DNA from: Streptococcus mitis
GTDB lineage: Bacteria > Bacillota > Bacilli > Lactobacillales > Streptococcaceae
DNA length: 60,991 bases
Assembly: GCF_023109105.1 (NCBI RefSeq)
Contig: NZ_JALDTZ010000013.1
Location: 1 to 60,991, forward strand
Reading direction: 5' to 3'
Part shown: piece by piece, positions 54,255 through 60,991 of the stretch
Numbering within the stretch: position 1 is the first letter of the stretch
How the letters are laid out: the number at the start of each line of letters is the position of its first letter
The notes under the pieces: model-generated
Database searches by the model: none
The model's input: the letters and a program-made list of their open reading frames with translations, nothing else
Told to the model about the DNA's origin: nothing
Made by a program: the position numbers and the translations under genes

Positions 54255-54554
54255 ATGATGAACATGCAAAACATGATGCGCCAAGCACAAAAACTTCAAA
54301 AACAAATGGAACAAAGCCAAGCTGAACTTGCTGCTATGCAATTTGTTGGCAAATCTGCTCAAGACCTTGTTCAAGCGACCTTAACAGGTGACAAAAAAGT
54401 TGTCAGCATTGACTTCAATCCAGCTGTTGTTGACCCAGAAGACCTTGAAACTCTTTCAGATATGACTGTTCAAGCCATCAACTCTGCTCTTGAACAAATC
54501 GATGAAACTACCAAGAAAAAACTGGGTGCTTTCGCTGGGAAATTGCCATTCTAA
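54255..54554 (+). CDS. ybaB: YbaB/EbfC-family nucleoid-associated protein
   Basis: The 99 residues start [20 protein letters not shown] with the methionine- and glutamine-rich helix of the family. Beta strands ([20 protein letters not shown]) and a final helix follow. It forms DNA-binding dimers shaped like tweezers. Usually it sits next to dnaX or recR; here it stands alone, with an extended -10 (TGATAAAAT) upstream. Confidence 0.94.
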
Positions 54555-54598
54555 GCATAAGAAAAACAAGCATTCAAGAGAATACTTGCCTATCGTGG

Positions 54599-54621
54599 GA
54601 GGAACAACTGTTCCTCTTTTT
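54599..54621 (+). terminator. ybaB terminator
   Basis: Perfect GAGGAACA/TGTTCCTC with two-base loop, then five T. Confidence 0.85.
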
Positions 54622-54626
54622 GCTTA

Positions 54627-56390
54627 CTAAAAATTAAAGAATTCCATAGCTTGTTTGAAAAGCAATTCAGTATACTCTGGATCTTCTTGAGCAATAGTAA
54701 CCTGGTCTTGAATCAGTTCCAAGTCATCCGTTATCATGCCATCTGCTCCCAAATGAACAGATTTATCAAAGGACTCTGAACTATTGATAGTCCAAACGTA
54801 CAATTTCTGATCGGTATTCCAAAGCTTGTTGACAAAATTTTCATCTAAGGTTGAATACTCCATAGTATAGCCTGTAGCCTTGGTTCTGGGAAAAATACTA
54901 TTATAAGGTAGTATGAAATAGACTGGAATTTGAGAATCGTAGGCTAACACCTGGTCAATCACATGATAGTCCAAGGACTGCATTTGGTGACCATTCTGCT
55001 TAAGAACCGTTCCATATTTTTTCATAAAGCGTTTCATCATATCTGGGCTATCTTTTCGACTGGTTTTAATCTCAATAAGAAGCTTTTGATGCAATTCATT
55101 GGCTTTATTGAGATAGTCATCAAAACTAGACACCTTGCTATGATAACCATTTTCTGAAATATCGAGTTTGGTTAACTCCTCCAAGGTTAAATCTTGAGGA
55201 TTAGCATTAACTCCCGTCAGATTCTTGATATTGGCATCATGCATCATGACAAACTGGCCATCTTTTGTTTCTTGTACATCCGTCTCAACAAAGTCTGGAC
55301 TTAGTTGAGCTGTCTTTTCTAAAGATTGAACTGTATTTTGCACACCATTCTTATTAGATACTCCCCTGTGAGAGATGATTAAAGGTTTATTGGCAACTGG
55401 AGCTTCTAAATAAACATAACCCTCAAGAGCGAAAAAGATAGCGGCACAGCCCATCACTCCCCATCTCATCCAATGGTCTTTCTTTCTCCTTGGTGTGATT
55501 TCTAATTCTTCTCCTGTTAAGAAAGAAACAAACTTAATGAGAAAGTAAGTCAAGGCAATATAGTGGAAATTTTTAATCAAAACAAAGTTGATCATTCCCA
55601 GCACAAGAGATTCCTTATGGGTCAGACCATCCATCAATGCCTGACTTGCTAATATTGGAATCAATAAAAGAATGAAAAATAGGTAGGTTTTGACGACAAT
55701 CCAAAGCAAGTTCCAAGTATAAAACCAGGAGTGCTTTCTTGTCTTCTCTAGACTGTATCTAACCGCCTCTTTCACTGTTTTCTTCTCAAATAAAAGCTGA
55801 GGTAGGGCAAACATCAAACGCACTGAAATATAAAACAGAAGTAAAGCCAAAATAGTAACTACTATACCTACTAGCCAATACTTGTCTTCCACATAATCAA
55901 CGATGAAGTCTGGTATAACAATTTTATTAAGGTAGTAAATCTTTAAAATCTTTCGAATCAACGGAAAGAGCATCATGATATAAAAGAAAATAAAGGCTAT
56001 CTTGGAAATCGTCACTTGCCTCATAAATAAGAAACTTTGGCGAAAGACCTTGCGACTATACTCCAGCAATGTCCTCTTTTCATGATAGAGGAGGTGCCGA
56101 GCACCAATAAAGAGAAGTCCTATCTGGTAATAAGCGACCAATAAATTAACAATTACCAGAACAAATAAAGCAAGACTAACAAAGGGAGAACCCTTTATAA
56201 TAGCAAAAATATTGTTGTAGGAAAGAAAGAGATAACCTGTCTGACGGAGCAAAAGTCCAGCAATCCAAGAATTTGATGGTAACCAGACAAACTCAATCAT
56301 CATGAAAGTCAAAAAGAAAAGAAAGAGTATTTTATCTAGATTAAAGTATATCTGCTTAAAACCTAGATTTTTAGGTTTTTGAGGTTTCAT
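54627..56390 (-). CDS. Membrane-anchored glycerophosphodiester phosphodiesterase
   Basis: The 587 residues have an N-terminal membrane domain of about 330 residues with many helices. A GDPD barrel follows, with ISHRGVSNKNGVQNT, the metal motif FVETDVQETKDGQFVMMHD, and LLIEIKTSRKD. It hydrolyses glycerophosphodiesters; in mitis-group species such enzymes may act on lipid or choline-bearing products outside the membrane. It is preceded by an exonuclease gene nine bases upstream. Confidence 0.92.
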   Translation of the reverse strand: MKPQKPKNLGFKQIYFNLDKILFLFFLTFMMIEFVWLPSNSWIAGLLLRQTGYLFLSYNNIFAIIKGSPFVSLALFVLVIVNLLVAYYQIGLLFIGARHLLYHEKRTLLEYSRKVFRQSFLFMRQVTISKIAFIFFYIMMLFPLIRKILKIYYLNKIVIPDFIVDYVEDKYWLVGIVVTILALLLFYISVRLMFALPQLLFEKKTVKEAVRYSLEKTRKHSWFYTWNLLWIVVKTYLFFILLLIPILASQALMDGLTHKESLVLGMINFVLIKNFHYIALTYFLIKFVSFLTGEELEITPRRKKDHWMRWGVMGCAAIFFALEGYVYLEAPVANKPLIISHRGVSNKNGVQNTVQSLEKTAQLSPDFVETDVQETKDGQFVMMHDANIKNLTGVNANPQDLTLEELTKLDISENGYHSKVSSFDDYLNKANELHQKLLIEIKTSRKDSPDMMKRFMKKYGTVLKQNGHQMQSLDYHVIDQVLAYDSQIPVYFILPYNSIFPRTKATGYTMEYSTLDENFVNKLWNTDQKLYVWTINSSESFDKSVHLGADGMITDDLELIQDQVTIAQEDPEYTELLFKQAMEFFNF

Positions 56391-56398
56391 AGGTACTC

Positions 56399-56989
56399 CT
56401 AGTCAAATAATTGAGACAAGTCCAAGCCTCCAAAAGGATTATTTGCTAGGCTACTTTCTGTTCCTAACAATTCTCTAGCTTGATCTGACTCTAAAAAAGA
56501 CTCGTAAACACGCGCCGTCATACGAGCATCCTCTAAGCTATTATGAGACTGACCTTGAAATCCAAGAAACGAGGCAACAGTTTGCAACTTGAGATTGGCA
56601 ATACCATGTAAATCTGAACTCCGACGTTCAAAAGCTTCATCATACAAATCCACCTTGTACTGCTGGCTATAGTCTAAACCATGCTCTGCTAGAATAGGCA
56701 AATCACTTTTAGCAGCATTGTATCCAACCATCGGCAAAGAACCTACAAAAGCTTGGAATTCTTTTATAACCTCCTCCACTGGGGGAGCATCTTTTAAGGT
56801 CTCATCTGTAATCCCTGTCAAACCATTGATAAAGCTTTTTAAGGGAACACTGGTATGAACATAGGAATCATAGGCATCGATTTCCTGACCATCTCTAAAA
56901 CGCACTGCAGATACTTGAATCAGGTGTGTTTGTCCTTCGTGCTGATTAAATTCTAAGTCAAAAGCAATGTAATCTTCTAATCGTTCCAT
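56399..56989 (-). CDS. DnaQ-like 3'-5' exonuclease
   Basis: The 196 residues have the DEDDh exonuclease motifs: IAFDLEFN (Exo I), YNAAKSDLPIL (Exo II) and SHNSLEDARMTA (Exo III with histidine). It is a stand-alone proofreading-type or RNA-trimming exonuclease. The C-terminal ANNPFGGLDLSQLFD has no recognised domain. No polymerase part is joined. Confidence 0.88.
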   Translation of the reverse strand: MERLEDYIAFDLEFNQHEGQTHLIQVSAVRFRDGQEIDAYDSYVHTSVPLKSFINGLTGITDETLKDAPPVEEVIKEFQAFVGSLPMVGYNAAKSDLPILAEHGLDYSQQYKVDLYDEAFERRSSDLHGIANLKLQTVASFLGFQGQSHNSLEDARMTARVYESFLESDQARELLGTESSLANNPFGGLDLSQLFD

Positions 56990-57037
56990 TTTATACCTCT
57001 CCTCTACTGTTATTTTACTTGAACAACTATACTATTT

Positions 57038-57243
57038 ATACTCAATGAAAATCAAAAAGCAAACTAAGAATCTAGCCGCAGGTTGCTCAAAGCACTGCTT
57101 TGAGGTTGTAGATAAGACTGACGAAGTCAGCTCAAAACACTGTTTTGAGGTTGTGGATAAGACTGACGAAGTCAGTTACATATACCTAAGATACCTACGG
57201 CAAGGTGAAGCTGACGTGGTTTGAAGAGATCTTCGAAGAGTAT
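57038..57243 (-). repeat. BOX element (A-B-B-C) with two boxB units
   Basis: Plus-strand order is boxC, two boxB units (each with GACGAAGTCAG and a CAAAACACTGTTTTG-type dyad), then boxA. A short insertion lies near TATACCTAAGATACC. It fills most of the 305-base gap between the exonuclease gene and rocS. Confidence 0.9.
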
Positions 57244-57252
57244 TAGAAACAA

Positions 57253-57291
57253 AAGAAGCCATCAGGTTAAGCATTAACCTAAACAGCTCCT
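57253..57291 (-). terminator. rocS terminator
   Basis: On the minus strand AGGTTAA/TTAACCT nested within GAGC/GCTTC, then CTTTTG. It lies beside the BOX element. Confidence 0.6.
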
Positions 57292-57294
57292 TGA

Positions 57295-57786
57295 TTATCC
57301 TCCAAATAAACGAGCAAAAAAGCCTTTCTTAGTGGATTGGACTTCTTCTTTTGCTTGGTCCAGCTCTAGCTTAAGATTTTCTTGATCCTTCATGGCTTGA
57401 AGAGTCAATTGTTGCTGCTGATCTAGTTGTTTGTCTTTCTCAGCAATCTGACGGTCTTTGATACGCATCTGCTCGTCTTTTTCTGATAACTGACGATCTT
57501 TTGCTTTTAATTGTTCATAAAGGCGGAGAATTTCTGCATTCTTCTCATCGACCAGAATCTCCATCAGTTCACGTTGCTTGACATCTTCACTGACAGGCTC
57601 ATCTTCAAAAATCGTTTTTTTATAGATTTCTTCTAGCTTAATTAAGCCACTTCTGGTAACTACTGTTACCCCTTTGTCATTTTTATCTGTGTCTTCTTCT
57701 GGTAATTCTTTGACACGGTTATTGATTGCTTGGCGAGATAATCCTAAGACCTCTGCAATCTCACTGACGGTCATTTCAATACTCAT
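57295..57786 (-). CDS. rocS: Chromosome segregation regulator RocS
   Basis: The 163 residues have an N-terminal helix-turn-helix (TVSEIAEVLGLSRQAINNRV), then a long coiled coil with repeated KDRQ/EKD units (about 80-148), and an amphipathic membrane-binding end (KKGFFARLFGG). This matches pneumococcal RocS, which links nucleoid segregation, membrane and capsule control. It is the last gene of the group starting with glmU. Confidence 0.9.
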   Translation of the reverse strand: MSIEMTVSEIAEVLGLSRQAINNRVKELPEEDTDKNDKGVTVVTRSGLIKLEEIYKKTIFEDEPVSEDVKQRELMEILVDEKNAEILRLYEQLKAKDRQLSEKDEQMRIKDRQIAEKDKQLDQQQQLTLQAMKDQENLKLELDQAKEEVQSTKKGFFARLFGG

Positions 57787-57862
57787 AATATCCTCTGAAA
57801 CGTTTTCTAGCTTTTCTTTACTTAAATCTTATCATAAGCTAGAAAAACTGTCAAATTTTCGC

Positions 57863-58555
57863 TTAATCTAAGGCCTTCAAAAAGGCTAATAAGACTTGGG
57901 CAGAGCGACGTCCAGCTTCGATAATAAACTCATCAAAAGAGATGTTTGCTTCATGGTTAGCATTGTCACTCATAGCTCGGATGACTAAAACTGGAAGATT
58001 CAGAGCATGCGCTGCCTGAGCAATAGCTGCCCCCTCCATCTCAACAGCCAAAACATCCGGGAAATGAGATTTAATCGCTTCGATCTTGTCATTTCCTGCA
58101 ACAAAACTATCTCCTGTAGCAATCAAACCAAGATGCCAGTTTTGATCCAATTGAGATAAACTCTCTTGGATTTTGGCAACAAAGGTTTTATCTGATTCGA
58201 AATAAAGCGGTTGTTGCGCCATTTGTCCATAAGCATAACCAAAAGCTGTGACATCCACATCATGATAAGCTAATTTGTCAGCAATCACAACATCCCCAAC
58301 AGCAATACCTTCTGCTACTGCCCCAGCTGATCCCGTGTTAATCAAAGCATCCACCTGGAAATGATCAGCCAAAACCGCTACACTCATAGCAGACATGACC
58401 TTACCAATTCCACTTTCTACAAGAACGACTTCATGCGAGGCAATGCTTCCTGTATGATAGGTATTCCCCAAAACAACTTGCTCTTGGGCATTTTTTAGAT
58501 GCTGGACCAGATAAGTCAGTTCTTCTGGCATTGCAGCAATAATTCCTATTTTCAT
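57863..58555 (-). CDS. mtnN: 5'-methylthioadenosine/S-adenosylhomocysteine nucleosidase
   Basis: Cleaves MTA and SAH, feeding methionine recycling and autoinducer-2 precursor. The 230 residues have the start KIGIIAAMPEELTYL, ALINTGSAGAVAEGIAVGDVVIAD, and VLAVEMEGAAIAQAAH; IRAMSDNAN holds the catalytic aspartate. It lies in a close-packed unit downstream of macP. Confidence 0.96.
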   Translation of the reverse strand: MKIGIIAAMPEELTYLVQHLKNAQEQVVLGNTYHTGSIASHEVVLVESGIGKVMSAMSVAVLADHFQVDALINTGSAGAVAEGIAVGDVVIADKLAYHDVDVTAFGYAYGQMAQQPLYFESDKTFVAKIQESLSQLDQNWHLGLIATGDSFVAGNDKIEAIKSHFPDVLAVEMEGAAIAQAAHALNLPVLVIRAMSDNANHEANISFDEFIIEAGRRSAQVLLAFLKALD

Positions 58556-58571
58556 TTCAATTCCTTTTCTA

Positions 58572-58883
58572 TTACAACAGTTTCATTGCCAACACAAGCA
58601 AAATCAAGAGAAAGATGACTGCGAATAAGATTTTATTCAATTTAGAATTGAAGACATTTCTCTTGGTATTTTCAATGCGACGGCTTTTATGAATAGACGG
58701 TTCGACCTGAATCTTCAAGGTTTCCTGACTAAAGCCATGCCCCTTAGGATTGGCATAACCAAAACGGGAAGAAGAGGTTGGTAAAATCTTAGTCTCCTCA
58801 TCATCTAGCAAAGGGGGACCCGAAATTTTTTCGCCTCTATTAGCTCTTTCGATTATTTCATCCGTTAATAAAGGTTTACCCAT
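58572..58883 (-). CDS. macP: MacP, midcell activator of PBP2a
   Basis: The 103 residues are mostly cytosolic, starting [18 protein letters not shown], with one membrane helix at the C terminus (about 80-102). Size, layout and the neighbours glmU and mtnN match pneumococcal MacP, an StkP substrate needed for PBP2a function. The ATG at 58883 follows GGAGG by five bases and is preferred to an upstream start. Confidence 0.88.
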   Translation of the reverse strand: MGKPLLTDEIIERANRGEKISGPPLLDDEETKILPTSSSRFGYANPKGHGFSQETLKIQVEPSIHKSRRIENTKRNVFNSKLNKILFAVIFLLILLVLAMKLL

Positions 58884-58894
58884 ACTGACCTCCT

Positions 58895-59440
58895 CTATTT
58901 TTTGTGCAATTCCCAATACTGAATAGCCATAATTGTCTTGGCATCACAGATATGACCTGATTGGATTAATTTCTTAGCTTCTTCTAAGCTCACTTCAAGG
59001 ACTTCTAAGGTTTCATCCTCATCCTGCGGACGCGGATTTTCCACCTTTGTCAAATCGCTTGCTAGGTATAGTTTTAACTTTTCATTACAAAAGCCAATGG
59101 CTGAATAAAAGTCATACAAGAGTTCTAACTTCCCTGTATAGGCTGTTTCTTCCTCTAATTCACGCAGGGCTGCTGCTACAGGGTCTGTATTTTCTCCTAC
59201 TTCTAATTTTCCGGCTGGAATTTCGTAAGAGACAGCCTCGATAGCTTTACGGTACTGCTTGACCAAGATGAGTTTTTGCTCATCCGTTACAGCTAAAACA
59301 CAGACAGCTCCATTGTGGAAAATCAAATCACGTTGGGCAACTCCCTTGCCTTCAGGTAATTCAACCTGATCTTGGACCAATTTAAATATTGGTCCTTGAT
59401 AGATTTCTTTACGGCTAAGCGTTTTTTCTTCAAATTCCAT
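58895..59440 (-). CDS. Nudix hydrolase (ADP-ribose pyrophosphatase type)
   Basis: The 181 residues carry the Nudix box [23 protein letters not shown] around residue 80, shown by its core [13 protein letters not shown], and the ADPRase-type context SYEIPAGK before it. It splits ADP-ribose or related nucleoside diphosphates. It lies nine bases after glmU and twelve before macP. Confidence 0.9.
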   Translation of the reverse strand: MEFEEKTLSRKEIYQGPIFKLVQDQVELPEGKGVAQRDLIFHNGAVCVLAVTDEQKLILVKQYRKAIEAVSYEIPAGKLEVGENTDPVAAALRELEEETAYTGKLELLYDFYSAIGFCNEKLKLYLASDLTKVENPRPQDEDETLEVLEVSLEEAKKLIQSGHICDAKTIMAIQYWELHKK

Positions 59441-59449
59441 GATAGGCTC

Positions 59450-60844
<1,395 letters not shown>

Positions 60845-60860
60845 CTAGAAATTCCCTTTT

Positions 60861-60870
60861 ATTATACCAT
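60861..60870 (-). promoter_or_regulatory. glmU operon promoter
   Basis: Minus strand TGGTATAAT about 30 bases before the start codon, no clear -35. Nothing further was recognised from 60871 to the end of the window. Confidence 0.6.
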
Positions 60871-60991
60871 ATTTCAAATCATTCCGCGCTCTTGAATGAA
60901 AAAATGCTCTAAAGGCTAAATTCCCAAACTAAGTTCCATCGCTAATTCAAGTGGAAGTTAGTCTGATAAAAACCCTAAAAACCAGTGGCAA

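Overview
The window is a low-GC Firmicute chromosome segment that reads as a mitis-group Streptococcus (S. pneumoniae, S. pseudopneumoniae or S. mitis). The evidence is the choline-phosphate teichoic acid locus (tarI-tarJ-licA-licB-licC divergent from tacF-licD1-licD2), a ComX-type cin-box in front of dprA, a CiaR-type direct repeat, five BOX repeats, and genes typical of the group (rocS, macP, pde2). I see no complete prophage, no complete insertion sequence, no CRISPR array and no rRNA.

Layout. 1-9200, nearly all minus strand: tRNA-Arg(CCG), guaC, a YrdC/Sua5 protein, the leucine operon leuA-leuB-DUF1294-leuC-leuD behind a leader-peptide attenuator, then mmcQ/yjbR-like, cutC and a DUF454 protein. 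9200-12700: topA and dprA, with BOX elements around topA. 12750-20390: the lic/tar/tac choline-teichoic acid locus. 20450-26750: carB, carA, pyrB and pyrR behind a PyrR attenuator, with an odd structured 336-base spacer between carA and carB. 26775-39030: nth, DUF177, a small bacteriocin-immunity-like protein, an ABC-F protein behind a long hairpin-rich leader, htpX/lemA, rsmG, a PyrR-controlled uracil permease, ffh/ylxM, DUF1934, an HD hydrolase and a Cof-type phosphatase.

39100-43330 is an accessory island next to tRNA-Arg(CCT). It holds a LanFEG-like three-gene ABC transporter, a small phr-type peptide gene interrupted by a frameshift in a seven-base homopolymer, and a divergent TprA/PlcR-like regulator. 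The restored peptide would end in VDLGLAD, which I recall as the PhrA2 pheromone of pneumococcus. No lantibiotic precursor or modification enzyme is visible, so this looks like a quorum-sensing plus immunity module without the bacteriocin.

43440-46810 returns to core genes: rplS, two crcB, chorismate mutase, flavodoxin, pde2 and rpmE2. 46920-54070 is a second accessory-looking block: mntH, an IS relic, a RelB/ParE-type toxin-antitoxin pair bracketed by two copies of one terminator-like repeat, and an efeM-efeB-efeU-tatC-tatA operon. In that operon an iron-uptake peroxidase with a twin-arginine signal sits beside its own translocase. 54250-60990 is core: ybaB, a membrane GDPD, an exonuclease, rocS, mtnN, macP, a Nudix hydrolase and glmU.

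Many transcripts here appear controlled at the RNA level: the leucine attenuator, two PyrR attenuators, the ABC-F leader, the carA-carB spacer and a hairpin enclosing the ribosome binding site of the immunity-like gene. Everything is read by eye from the sequence and remembered family knowledge; no database search or folding program was run.
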